Made by a program: the position numbers and the translations under genes. The notes beneath the pieces were generated by a model that worked only from the letters and a program-made list of their open reading frames with translations, searched no databases and was not told the origin of the DNA. Below are positions 1 to 7,277 of a stretch of 64,000 nucleotides of DNA, piece after piece (the first letter of the stretch is position 1; the number at the start of each line of letters is the position of its first letter). Origin of the DNA: Imperialibacter sp. EC-SDR9 (GTDB lineage: Bacteria > Bacteroidota > Bacteroidia > Cytophagales > Cyclobacteriaceae); NCBI RefSeq assembly GCF_902498805.1, contig NZ_LR701574.1, forward strand, positions 248,001 to 312,000, given 5' to 3'.

Positions 1-1014
1 TTTCATCCGGATTTTCAAAACAACGGCCTGGTCTATATAAGCCATGCCGAAGGCTATAAGGGCCAGCCAGCTGATTATGTCGTCTCCGACACACTCCGGT
101 CGGTGGCGCAGTGGATCGTTGGCGAATGGAAGGCCGACAATCCGAAGGACACGGTTTTCTCAGGAAGCTACAGGGAACTGCTGCGGGTGCATGCTCCTAC
201 CTTTGCCCATGGTATGCAAGACGTCGGGTTCATTCCTGGTTTGGATAAAACCCATCCCGACTATGGCTTGCTGTATTTTGGTTATGGTGACGGTGGCTCC
301 AACAACATCCACCACCCGGAGCTGGGCCATCACCCTCAATCGTTTCTGGGGAGCATCATGAGGATTGATCCCGCTGGAAGCAACAGCAAAAACGGTAAAT
401 ACGGGATACCGGCAGACAACCCTTTCGCACAGGATACTGGTGATGGCGTGGTCAGGGAAATATATGCTTACGGCTTCCGCAACCCTCACCGTATGGCCTG
501 GGATGAAGCCAATGACCACAGAATGTTCGTCACCGACATCGGGGAGGCCAATATTGAAGAGTTGAATATTGTAGTAGCCGGTGGCGACTATGGCTGGCCG
601 GTGCGGGAAGGCAACTACGGTATCAATACAATAAAGAATCTCAAAGCCGTTTATGAGCTCAGCGCTACAGACAAGGCGCTTTACAAAGGCCCATTTGCCC
701 AATACGACCATGAAACGGGCAATGCCATCAGCGGTGGCTATGTGTACAGGGGAAATCTGGAAGCCCTCAAAGACAAGTATGTGTTCGGCGACGTTGTAAA
801 CGGCAAGCTGTTCTTTGTTAATAACAACCCACAGCTCAACGATTCAACGATTTACCAACTCTCGGTTGCCAAAAACGGAAAGGAAACCACCATGCGGGAG
901 CTAACAGGCATCAAGCGTCAGCATTTGCGCATTGGCTACGACCGTGTCGAAAAAGAGATGTATGTCATAACCAAGGTCGACGGAAGGATCTGGAAGATCG
1001 TCAGGGCCTACTGA
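1..1014 (+). CDS. PQQ-type sugar dehydrogenase (GSDH propeller), 5' end missing
   Basis: This is the 3' part of a gene that begins before the window. The frame is open from base 1 and gives 337 residues up to a TGA stop. It matches the glucose/sorbosone dehydrogenase family, soluble beta-propeller enzymes that oxidise sugars with PQQ in the periplasm or at the cell surface. The visible motifs, in family order, are GYGDGG near residue 94, AYGFRNPHR near 156-164, EELNIV near 186-191 and GDYGWP near 195-200. The same fold recurs inside the large protein at 20010-23459, so the window carries two members. The substrate cannot be read from sequence, and many members of this family have no proven activity. 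The gene converges with the lactonase at 1255, with a hairpin terminator between them. The missing N-terminus could carry extra domains such as a cytochrome c or ThuA module. Confidence 0.85.
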   Translation, partial: FHPDFQNNGLVYISHAEGYKGQPADYVVSDTLRSVAQWIVGEWKADNPKDTVFSGSYRELLRVHAPTFAHGMQDVGFIPGLDKTHPDYGLLYFGYGDGGSNNIHHPELGHHPQSFLGSIMRIDPAGSNSKNGKYGIPADNPFAQDTGDGVVREIYAYGFRNPHRMAWDEANDHRMFVTDIGEANIEELNIVVAGGDYGWPVREGNYGINTIKNLKAVYELSATDKALYKGPFAQYDHETGNAISGGYVYRGNLEALKDKYVFGDVVNGKLFFVNNNPQLNDSTIYQLSVAKNGKETTMRELTGIKRQHLRIGYDRVEKEMYVITKVDGRIWKIVRAY

Positions 1015-1076
1015 CGGGAGGCCAGCTAACAGCGAAGGTTCAAGCAGATTGGTACTGGGAGTGAATACTTAGGCGA

Positions 1077-1136
1077 TTAATAAAAAAACAAAAGGTCCAA
1101 GCGAGACGCATTGAACCAGTTTTGTTTTTTTATTAA
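1077..1136. repeat. Hairpin repeat copy 1, probable bidirectional terminator
   Basis: Two perfect 17-base arms (1077-1093 and 1120-1136) enclose an inner imperfect pair, GGTCCAA with TTGAACC. The right arm ends in a T-run and the left arm begins with an A-run, so the hairpin could terminate transcription from both convergent neighbours. The core GGTCCAAGC...GAGACGCATTGAACCAG recurs at 18796-18879 with a 28-base insert in the loop. In the second copy one A-T pair of the stem is replaced by G-C, a compensatory change. I infer a dispersed structured repeat family used as a terminator. Confidence 0.75.
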
Positions 1137-1254
1137 CGGCTCGCATGAACTATTTACCGTTTTTTTACCAGACAATTCTCAGAAATGGAGATCGATTCAA
1201 CGATAACTCTTGGAGGGTTTCAATATTAAGACTCCCTTCAATGTTGTCGAACTG

Positions 1255-2742
1255 CTATTCAGGTATTTTAGCGGCCTGCCTCGCCAGCATTTTCCACTGA
1301 CCGCCCTCCTTTCTCCATACCATCAAAATGATAATGTCGACCTTTGAAGGATAGCCAGGGTTGTTGGCATCGGCCACCAGCCTGTGCCTCACAATAGCGT
1401 TGTCGCCGGATATTTTGATCGTTTGATTCAGGATATCCACTTTGCTAAAGTTGGTCCAGCGCTTCATGAATTCATCAATAAAGCCCTGCTTGTCTCTGAC
1501 TGTGCCGCTGGAGTGTACATACTCCAGGTCGTCGCTGGCAAGGGAAGCCAGCACGTCGCTATCGGGCTCCGTCATAGCCTGACGAAAACGCTCAACAGCC
1601 TCAGCCACCAGTTTTTCTTCAAGCCCTTGTTGCACCGGAGCGAACTTGAGACAAACCGGTTTATCGACAGCAATACTTTGGCCTGTAGAAGTCAAGAGAC
1701 CTGTGGTTTCATCTCGCCGGAAAACAATCACTTCATTCGTACCCTGGTTAGCTACCAGCAGGAACCTACCCGTCGGGTCAATAGCGAAATTCCTGGGCGT
1801 TTTACCCATTGCTGGTTGCCTACCTATTCTTGTTAGTTTTCCCTTTTGACCAATGGAATAAATGGCTATTTCGTTGGCGTCTCCCCGGTTCGAAGCATAC
1901 AAGAACTTCCCATCGGGCGACATATGAATATCAGCTCCTGACAAACGCCCATTAAACCCTTTGTCCACCATGCTGATGATCTGCTTTTCCTTCAGCCTGC
2001 CTTCCTGATAGTCGAGCGCCATCACGGCACCCTGTAGTTCCAATACCAGGTAAGCATATCGGCCATTGGGATGGAACACAAGGTGCCTTGGCCCGGCACC
2101 TTTGGGCACCGAAAACCATGGCTTCGAAGCTGGTTTCAGTATTTCGCCTGATGTGGTACTCAGTTCGTACTGGTACACCCTGTCCGTTCCCAGGTCGGGT
2201 ACCATCAGGTAGCGCCCATCGGGGGACAGTACTGTCGCATGCACATGGGGTGCTTCCTGCCTTTCTTTGTTCACACTGCTCCCCTGGTGCTGAAGAAGCT
2301 GCACACTTGCCTGGTCGAACGATCCATCGGCATTGGTGCGAACAGCTTCCGTATTGCCGCCGCCGTAGTTGCCTACAAAAACAGTGCTGCCATCGGGAGC
2401 TGCTGACACGTAGCAAGATCCCGCTGAAGGAACACTATTGAGGAACGATAGCTGACCCGTGCCGGGGTTCAAAGTGTAGGCATTGACTTTGGAGCCACTT
2501 ACCGCATACAGATTGGTTTGGTCGTCGCTCACGGCTAGAAAGGAAGCGTTATCCAGCTCGGCAACCGGCTGCACCTTTCTCAAAGCGCCAGTTCCACCGT
2601 CGAACTGATAAGTATGGATGCCGTTGGGGCCGGCCTCAGTGGCATATGTACCTATGAAAAGGAAAGATTGATTTGTGTTTTGGGCTTTGCCGGAGGTGGC
2701 ACCCATTAAACAGCACAGGAAGACAAAAGCTATCTTTTTCAT
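1255..2742 (-). CDS. Secreted lactonase-family seven-bladed propeller fused to an NTF2-like (DUF4440-type) domain
   Basis: The protein has 495 residues. Residues 1-20 form a signal peptide ending before AQ, so it is exported. Residues about 25-370 are a seven-bladed propeller of the lactonase family (related to cycloisomerase and 6-phosphogluconolactonase Pgl), with repeated SPDG and DPTG turns (for example PHVHAT near 165, GPRHLVFHPNG near 217, PDGKFLYASNRG near 276). Residues about 375-495 form a separate NTF2-like domain of the DUF4440 type, with a VERF-helix start and a GGQWKMLARQ-type last strand. Propeller proteins of this family usually end near 350-380 residues, so the tail is an added module. 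A cytosolic 6-phosphogluconolactonase role is unlikely because of the signal peptide. The gene stands alone and converges with the sugar dehydrogenase at its 3' side. Confidence 0.8.
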   Translation of the reverse strand: MKKIAFVFLCCLMGATSGKAQNTNQSFLFIGTYATEAGPNGIHTYQFDGGTGALRKVQPVAELDNASFLAVSDDQTNLYAVSGSKVNAYTLNPGTGQLSFLNSVPSAGSCYVSAAPDGSTVFVGNYGGGNTEAVRTNADGSFDQASVQLLQHQGSSVNKERQEAPHVHATVLSPDGRYLMVPDLGTDRVYQYELSTTSGEILKPASKPWFSVPKGAGPRHLVFHPNGRYAYLVLELQGAVMALDYQEGRLKEKQIISMVDKGFNGRLSGADIHMSPDGKFLYASNRGDANEIAIYSIGQKGKLTRIGRQPAMGKTPRNFAIDPTGRFLLVANQGTNEVIVFRRDETTGLLTSTGQSIAVDKPVCLKFAPVQQGLEEKLVAEAVERFRQAMTEPDSDVLASLASDDLEYVHSSGTVRDKQGFIDEFMKRWTNFSKVDILNQTIKISGDNAIVRHRLVADANNPGYPSKVDIIILMVWRKEGGQWKMLARQAAKIPE

Positions 2743-2888
2743 TCAGAAGGGTGTTTGTGAAAACAATGTTACTTGTTGGTGCTAAAGTACCAGATTTCAA
2801 TCAATTGTGCCTGTTTGCTTATACTATCGGCACAAGGCTTCTCTAAACTCGGGCCATTTAAAGCCTCGAAGCAGCGGCACAGGTTTTC

Positions 2889-3452
2889 CTACCCGGCCAC
2901 AGCCCACAACACACCCCCGACGACGGCCACAATAGCACCACCCAGCAGCATGTGTTTTAGTTTATCCTGCCACATCTTGTTGATCTGCCGCTTCAGCTCC
3001 TTGTTTTGTTCTTTTAACTCCTGAATCATCGCATCCAGGTCGGTTGTATTTGCTTCAAGGTTTTTGTTGGTATCGTTAAGGCTGACTGACAAGCTCGTAA
3101 GCCTGGCCACGACTTCATTTAACGCTCCAATTTGAACGTTGCCCTCGGTGTTATTGTCCAGCAGCTTCTCCAGAGATTCTTTGGTCGTGGTGAGTTGTGT
3201 AAGCAAGCGTTTGTTTACACCAATATTCGTATTGTACCGTTGAAGCAATGCTTCATACTTATAGGTAAGTTCATTGATTTGGTATATCACACTGGAGCTC
3301 AGTAAAGAAGCAGTGTCGGCCTCTATGGCCACTGTGTCGCCCCGAAACAAGGTCATTTTTGTGTCCTGTGACGTAAACGCCTTTACCTGAGCCTGGATTT
3401 CCACGCTGTAACTAACTATAAAAAACAAGATGGCTAAATACCTCATATCCAA
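2889..3452 (-). CDS. Exported coiled-coil protein with C-terminal membrane anchor, unknown function
   Basis: I do not recognise a named family. The 187 residues begin with a signal peptide (cleavage likely after the QA of EIQAQ near residue 21). A long heptad-rich helical region follows (roughly 50-160, rich in Leu, Asn, Glu and Lys). The C-terminus is one hydrophobic segment with GGAIVAVVGGVLWAVAG near 171-187. The expected form is a periplasmic coiled coil anchored at its C-terminus. Its ATG immediately follows the stop codon of the gene at 3453-3830, with no gap, so the two are almost certainly translated together and may form a complex. The protein might instead be tail-anchored with the coil in the cytoplasm if the N-terminal segment is not cleaved. 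Confidence 0.6.
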   Translation of the reverse strand: MDMRYLAILFFIVSYSVEIQAQVKAFTSQDTKMTLFRGDTVAIEADTASLLSSSVIYQINELTYKYEALLQRYNTNIGVNKRLLTQLTTTKESLEKLLDNNTEGNVQIGALNEVVARLTSLSVSLNDTNKNLEANTTDLDAMIQELKEQNKELKRQINKMWQDKLKHMLLGGAIVAVVGGVLWAVAG

Positions 3453-3830
3453 TTATTTTTCATTGAGGAGCGTTCTAAGGCTTCTTATCGTTTCCACATC
3501 GTCCAACTCAAGGGTATCCACCTCCTGAATGATCTCCACGATATTGGCATGTGCAGAGGCAATCAGTAGCGTGCTTTGCCTGTTTACACTGTCCAGGCGC
3601 TGGCTAATGGAGTCAAGGCTCATTGTGGTCTGGTCAAGTGACATTTTAATTTCCTGGTATTTCAAAAGGGTGCTTTTGTAGTTCTTGCTTAGCTCAGCAA
3701 AGTTCTCTGTCAAAGCCTCGTAGTTTTTTTGAATCTCCCTGAGGTTCTTAATTCTTTTGCTTTGAAAAAGGCTAAGTGCAGCCAGCCCAAGGGCCGCAGC
3801 TATAAGTAAATAGACAAGAATGCTTTTCAT
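3453..3830 (-). CDS. Small membrane-anchored coiled-coil protein, partner of the 2889-3452 product
   Basis: The protein has 125 residues when started at the ATG that opens MKSILVYLLI. An in-frame ATG eight codons upstream (3854) is possible but would put a polar stretch in front of the membrane segment. Residues about 3-22 form one transmembrane helix. The rest is a heptad-patterned coiled coil (LREIQKNYEALTENF and following) ending in a short acidic part. No catalytic motif is visible. The layout (N-terminal anchor plus long coil) resembles small division or envelope scaffolds in general form only. It is directly followed by a second coiled-coil gene with no intervening base, which suggests a two-protein membrane structure. 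Confidence 0.6.
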   Translation of the reverse strand: MKSILVYLLIAAALGLAALSLFQSKRIKNLREIQKNYEALTENFAELSKNYKSTLLKYQEIKMSLDQTTMSLDSISQRLDSVNRQSTLLIASAHANIVEIIQEVDTLELDDVETIRSLRTLLNEK

Positions 3831-4016
3831 AGTTTGGTTGAAGTAGGTTGGCATGAATTCCGTTCAACAAAATAGGAAAATTTCGAGCAAAAGAGAATGC
3901 TGACGCAGACGCAAGAGTAAATAGCGAATACCAAGAGCTCAGTTCCTGGTATCCCATGCCGCAAACACCCCTCTAAAATGGCGACATCAGCCAGCAGCCA
4001 TTGAGCAGGCAAGCTG

Positions 4017-4024
4017 TACATTTG
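4017..4024 (+). promoter_or_regulatory. Candidate Bacteroidota -7 promoter box (TACATTTG) for the DoxX-like gene
   Basis: TACATTTG fits the TAnnTTTG consensus and lies 23 bases before the ATG at 4048, giving a very short leader. A TTG at 4001-4003 is closer than the usual spacing of about 19-20, so the -33 part is doubtful. Confidence 0.35.
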
Positions 4025-4047
4025 TTCTATCACTTAAACCAACTATT

Positions 4048-4425
4048 ATGAAAAGGATCAACATCCTCTATTGGGTATTCACCAGTCTGTTTGGCGGCTT
4101 CATGATGTTTTCCGCTATCCCCGACATTATTTCTGTGCCGGAAGCAGTTGAAATGGTGTCCGGCCAGCTGGGCTACCCTGAATATATTATTCCCTTCCTT
4201 GGTGTGGCCAAAGCACTTGGTGTAATTGCCCTTTTTATACCCAGATTCCCAAGGGTCAAAGAATGGGCATATGCCGGACTGACTTTCGACCTCATAGGCG
4301 CTGCGTATTCAGGCATTGCTGTTGATGGATTTGAACCTGCCATGCTGATGATGGTAGTGATATTTGGAATTGAGGCACTGTCTTACGTCTACTATCACAA
4401 AAAATTGAAAGCAACTGAGTTATAA
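4048..4425 (+). CDS. DoxX-like small integral membrane protein
   Basis: The 125 residues contain four hydrophobic segments (about 8-24, 45-62, 71-92 and 96-116). They have the family pattern of DoxX_2-type proteins: a YW-FTSLFGGFM-type first helix, then YPEYIIPFLGVAKALGVIAL with a KALG turn, then a PR-VKEWAYAG loop. Such proteins are inner membrane proteins of unclear biochemical role. Some relatives act with quinone-linked oxidation or oxidative stress systems. The gene is monocistronic and converges with the J-domain gene at 4470. A hairpin (4434-4457) lies between them. Confidence 0.75.
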   Translation: MKRINILYWVFTSLFGGFMMFSAIPDIISVPEAVEMVSGQLGYPEYIIPFLGVAKALGVIALFIPRFPRVKEWAYAGLTFDLIGAAYSGIAVDGFEPAMLMMVVIFGIEALSYVYYHKKLKATEL

Positions 4426-4433
4426 ACAGTGGC

Positions 4434-4457
4434 ATGCGGCACTAGCCGGTGCTGCAT
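4434..4457. terminator. Hairpin between convergent genes
   Basis: ATGCGGCAC pairs with GTGCTGCAT across a six-base loop with one mismatch, between the convergent stops of the DoxX-like and J-domain genes. There is no T-run on either side, so it may protect 3' ends or terminate weakly. Confidence 0.35.
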
Positions 4458-4469
4458 ATCTCCAGATAT

Positions 4470-4919
4470 TTAAGCGGTCTCCAAGTTCCTCTTTGACTTT
4501 CTGTAAAGAAACGAGTTGAAGATGTTTCGCTTGCCAAACCTGTAGGGCTTGTCGGAGTTGATCAGGCCTTGATAGACGTGCTTTGTCACACCAAAATACT
4601 CATAGGTGGTGCCATCTAAAAAGGTTACTTCAAGCACCAATCCTTTGAGCTTGAAATCGACGATGCCAGATTCAGTTGTGGTAGTGGTGTACTCAGCCAA
4701 ATTGGCTTCTTTGGTTTCAGGAGCAATGCTTACCAGAAAATGGTAAGCATCGATGATTTGTAAACTTTTCTGCTTTGCCTCGGCAGCTTTTTCATCATCC
4801 TGCTGAAACTTATCAGGATGCCACTCTTTCACCAGGTTCCTGTAAGTGGTTTTTAGTTGTTTAAGGTCTGTATCTGCCTCAGCATTAAACAGTTTCCTGT
4901 ATTCATTGATGCGCTTCAT
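4470..4919 (-). CDS. J-domain protein with C-terminal KTSC domain
   Basis: The 149 residues form two modules. Residues about 3-60 are a DnaJ-type J domain with the HPD tripeptide at 34-36, which is the part that stimulates DnaK ATPase. Residues about 88-146 match the small KTSC domain, with DGTTYEYFGVTKHVY followed by a short FN-x3-Y element near 133-139. KTSC domains are found alone or joined to nucleic-acid or tRNA-related proteins, and their function is not settled. The protein lacks the Gly/Phe and zinc-finger regions of true DnaJ, so it is a specialised co-chaperone rather than DnaJ itself. It is a single gene, preceded by a TAGCTTTG -7-like box (4944-4951). Confidence 0.8.
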   Translation of the reverse strand: MKRINEYRKLFNAEADTDLKQLKTTYRNLVKEWHPDKFQQDDEKAAEAKQKSLQIIDAYHFLVSIAPETKEANLAEYTTTTTESGIVDFKLKGLVLEVTFLDGTTYEYFGVTKHVYQGLINSDKPYRFGKRNIFNSFLYRKSKRNLETA

Positions 4920-4943
4920 TGCTGCCCTCGGTTAATTCGGCTG

Positions 4944-4951
4944 CAAAGCTA
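4944..4951 (-). promoter_or_regulatory. Candidate -7 promoter box (TAGCTTTG) for the J-domain gene
   Basis: Read on the minus strand, the site is TAGCTTTG, an exact TAnnTTTG match. It lies about 25 bases before the ATG at 4919. No well-spaced -33 TTG is visible. Confidence 0.4.
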
Positions 4952-5099
4952 GAGATTTAAATGATCGAAAGCGAGGTAGCGCTAAAATTGAGCAGGCAAA
5001 TTTTCCTCTGCTTCGATTTCTATATTTTGCATGCGGCATCCGGTTTTTTTTGATTGTCTCACCTTACTATCACCTGCTGTTTTCCTTCCGACAGCCTTA

Positions 5100-5237
5100 T
5101 CAAAAATCCAGATATCTCATTTCTCCTTCACGCACATTTAAGAAGTTATAGACGAGTAAGATCAGGAAGACATACCACAAGATGATCAACCAATTGGCTG
5201 CTTTCCTTCCAACATACATCACCAAAAAAGTGTACAT
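5100..5237 (-). CDS. DltX-like 45-residue membrane peptide with C-terminal acyl-transfer-type motif
   Basis: This short gene encodes 45 residues. Its ATG lies four bases after the stop of the MBOAT gene. The protein has a short hydrophobic N-terminal stretch, a basic RK pair at 11-12, one membrane helix (about 16-34) and a short polar tail ending MRYLDF. DltX of Gram-positive dlt operons has the same design: about 45-50 residues, an amphipathic start, one helix, and an outward-facing tail ending in a FIYNEF-type motif whose tyrosine takes part in acyl transfer by DltB. Tyr-42, the acidic residue and the terminal Phe all align with that motif. The basic pair predicts a cytoplasmic N-terminus and a periplasmic tail. 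I infer the acyl relay partner of the MBOAT protein. The reading frame, spacing and motif are direct observations; the function is inference. Confidence 0.72.
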   Translation of the reverse strand: MYTFLVMYVGRKAANWLIILWYVFLILLVYNFLNVREGEMRYLDF

Positions 5238-5241
5238 TCTA

Positions 5242-6375
5242 TTAATTTAAAAATAACAACGTCCTGAATACCCCCAATGCTTCGATAAAGGAGCCCTCTT
5301 TTATCCAGGCAAAACTAACAACCACAAAATTGAAAGTCAGGATCACGGATACGATTCTCCACAGTATTTGAGCTAACCGGTTCCTAAAATCAAATTGAAA
5401 ATGTTTATCGAATAATTGCCAGGCAGCTATTCCAATGCCATGAAAAATTCCCCAAATGACATACCTCATAGAAACTTCGTGCCAGAGACCTAGAACCAGC
5501 ATCGATGAAACGATTGCAATAATTGGCATTCTGGTGTATGAAGCGATCGGCAGGAAGATGTAGTCCTTACACCATTGTGACAAAGATATATGCCACCTTT
5601 TCCAAAAGTCATTTATGTTTATTGCAAGGAAGGGGAAGTTAAAATTCTCTACCACTCTTATTCCCATTAACAGTGAAATACCAATAGCAATATCAGAATA
5701 GCCAGCGAACTGAAAATATGAGTTGGCTGCATATCGAATGCAATCAAGATAACTGGCCAGCCATTTGTGTTCCTCTCCCAGGTTAAAAATAAACTTATAC
5801 AACCCATTGGAAATAAAATAGTTACCAAGTATAACTATTTTTACATATCCGTATAAAATTCGCTCCAGACCTAACGAAAAGACATCCGCATCCCATCTCC
5901 TTCGGCGGATTTCACGTTCCCATTCCGGATATCGGTTAATTGGCCCCACCAAAAACACTGGAAAGAAGAATAAATAAGACATAAAGCTGGCAAACTTTAC
6001 ATCGTTAATATTGCCCTTATACACTTCCAAACAAAAATGTAATTGCCTAAAAATGTAGTAGGACATTCCTAAAGGAAGGGCTCTGTTTCGAATAAAATCA
6101 TCTGGAGAAGCGAAATCAACTTTGAAAAATAAAAATATGACTGCTAGTATTGTACCAATGACAAGGATGGCCAATTTTTCTTTTGTAAGTCTGTCAAGCG
6201 TATAATATGTAAAAATGCTTGTAGTAACTAGAACTGCTAATGACAAAGCATCAAGATATGCAAGCAAAAAAAAGCTAACCATGCCAACGGCCTTTATCTG
6301 ATAGTCCTCGGGCAAAAGCCAGCAACCAAGTAGTGCGGGTAGAGTTGCAAGAAGGATGATTGATAGTTCTTCCAC
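5242..6375 (-). CDS. DltB-like MBOAT O-acyltransferase
   Basis: The 377 residues form a polytopic inner membrane protein of the MBOAT family (DltB/AlgI/PatA branch). These proteins move an acyl group from a cytoplasmic carrier across the membrane onto an envelope polymer. Seen are YFQFAGYSDIAIG near 220-232, NFNFPF near 244, then DFWKRWHISLSQW with His-262, and LGLWHE with His-299. The two histidines correspond to the conserved pair in DltB, and WGIFHG follows with His-312. DltB is usually about 400 residues, so the length is normal to slightly short. The gene starts two bases after the DltD-like gene stops and is followed four bases later by the DltX-like peptide. The acceptor is unknown. 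Lipoteichoic acid is absent from this group, so lipopolysaccharide, capsule or another glycan is more likely. Confidence 0.85.
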   Translation of the reverse strand: MEELSIILLATLPALLGCWLLPEDYQIKAVGMVSFFLLAYLDALSLAVLVTTSIFTYYTLDRLTKEKLAILVIGTILAVIFLFFKVDFASPDDFIRNRALPLGMSYYIFRQLHFCLEVYKGNINDVKFASFMSYLFFFPVFLVGPINRYPEWEREIRRRRWDADVFSLGLERILYGYVKIVILGNYFISNGLYKFIFNLGEEHKWLASYLDCIRYAANSYFQFAGYSDIAIGISLLMGIRVVENFNFPFLAININDFWKRWHISLSQWCKDYIFLPIASYTRMPIIAIVSSMLVLGLWHEVSMRYVIWGIFHGIGIAAWQLFDKHFQFDFRNRLAQILWRIVSVILTFNFVVVSFAWIKEGSFIEALGVFRTLLFLN

Positions 6376-6377
6376 TG

Positions 6378-7277
6378 CTACTCCTCGTTTTTTGCTCTAA
6401 CGAAAGGCATCACTCGCCCTCCGACCTGGTCAATGAACCAGCTAGTATACATTTGCTCTCCTTTAGGATTCATGTGAGCAAGGTCAAAGTAACAATTGAA
6501 CGGCATGTCTCTGTCGATGTCCAGAAAGTCAAAGCCAAAATCACCCTCGTACCATTCAACTAAGTCTTTGTAAGCGCTTGAGTCTCGAAGAGAATCCATC
6601 ACATTTTCTAACTTATTGGGGTAGGGAATGTTGATCGCCACTAGTTTGATGTCATTCTCTGTCATCTGACGCAGGAATCTCCCCAATCCAACCTTCTCTG
6701 CACCATCAATTACCCTTGTTAGTTCTATTTCCTTTAGTTTTTCATCTAGCTTCAAGCTGTCTCCGATATTCAATTGCAGTTCATTGTCGTTTGGAGGAAA
6801 AACTATATTTGACCTTTTGCCTTCATTTTGAAACAGTTCTCTTAAAGCTCGGGTGCTTATTCTCTTGCCGAGTGTGAATTTTTCTTCTTCGTAAAAGGTA
6901 ATCAGGGATTCCTGGATAAATAAGTAGTGAGGGCTAAATGCTGTGATTTCATCAATTAAGATTTCGCTCTGATAGAAGTCACTCACACTCCCACCTCTGC
7001 GATAAACTTTCACAACTGAAAAATCCGCACTGTATCTTTCCTTCAACTTCTTTTCAATTTCTTCAGCGTCATTTAGTCCCTGATGAATCAGAGAACTACC
7101 AATAAGAACGATTCTTATTTGATCGGCTGAGACACTTTTCTTTTTCTCAAAAGTGTTATGCAACTGCAAACCAAAATATTCATTCTCCAAATGAGTAAAA
7201 TACTCCTTCGAAAAAATCAGGCAGAGCAGGGCGATAGCAAAAGTCAATATCCAAACCTTAATAGGTGGCGATGTCAT
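6378..7277 (-). CDS. DltD-like membrane-anchored SGNH-type protein
   Basis: The 299 residues start with one membrane helix (about 8-23). A soluble domain follows that would face the periplasm. It has the hallmarks of an SGNH/DltD-type hydrolase: IGSSLIHQG with the candidate nucleophile Ser-61 or Ser-62, and a late DLAHMNPKG with Asp-265 and His-268 spaced as a D-x-x-H pair. DltD proteins act after DltB, placing or editing the acyl group on the polymer. Overall identity to Gram-positive DltD looks low, and the protein is shorter than the roughly 400 residues usual there. It overlaps the upstream ligase-carrier gene by four bases (ATGA) and sits two bases before the MBOAT gene, so it belongs to the same operon. 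Alternative reading: a generic SGNH esterase that removes rather than transfers acyl groups. Confidence 0.7.
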   Translation of the reverse strand: MTSPPIKVWILTFAIALLCLIFSKEYFTHLENEYFGLQLHNTFEKKKSVSADQIRIVLIGSSLIHQGLNDAEEIEKKLKERYSADFSVVKVYRRGGSVSDFYQSEILIDEITAFSPHYLFIQESLITFYEEEKFTLGKRISTRALRELFQNEGKRSNIVFPPNDNELQLNIGDSLKLDEKLKEIELTRVIDGAEKVGLGRFLRQMTENDIKLVAINIPYPNKLENVMDSLRDSSAYKDLVEWYEGDFGFDFLDIDRDMPFNCYFDLAHMNPKGEQMYTSWFIDQVGGRVMPFVRAKNEE

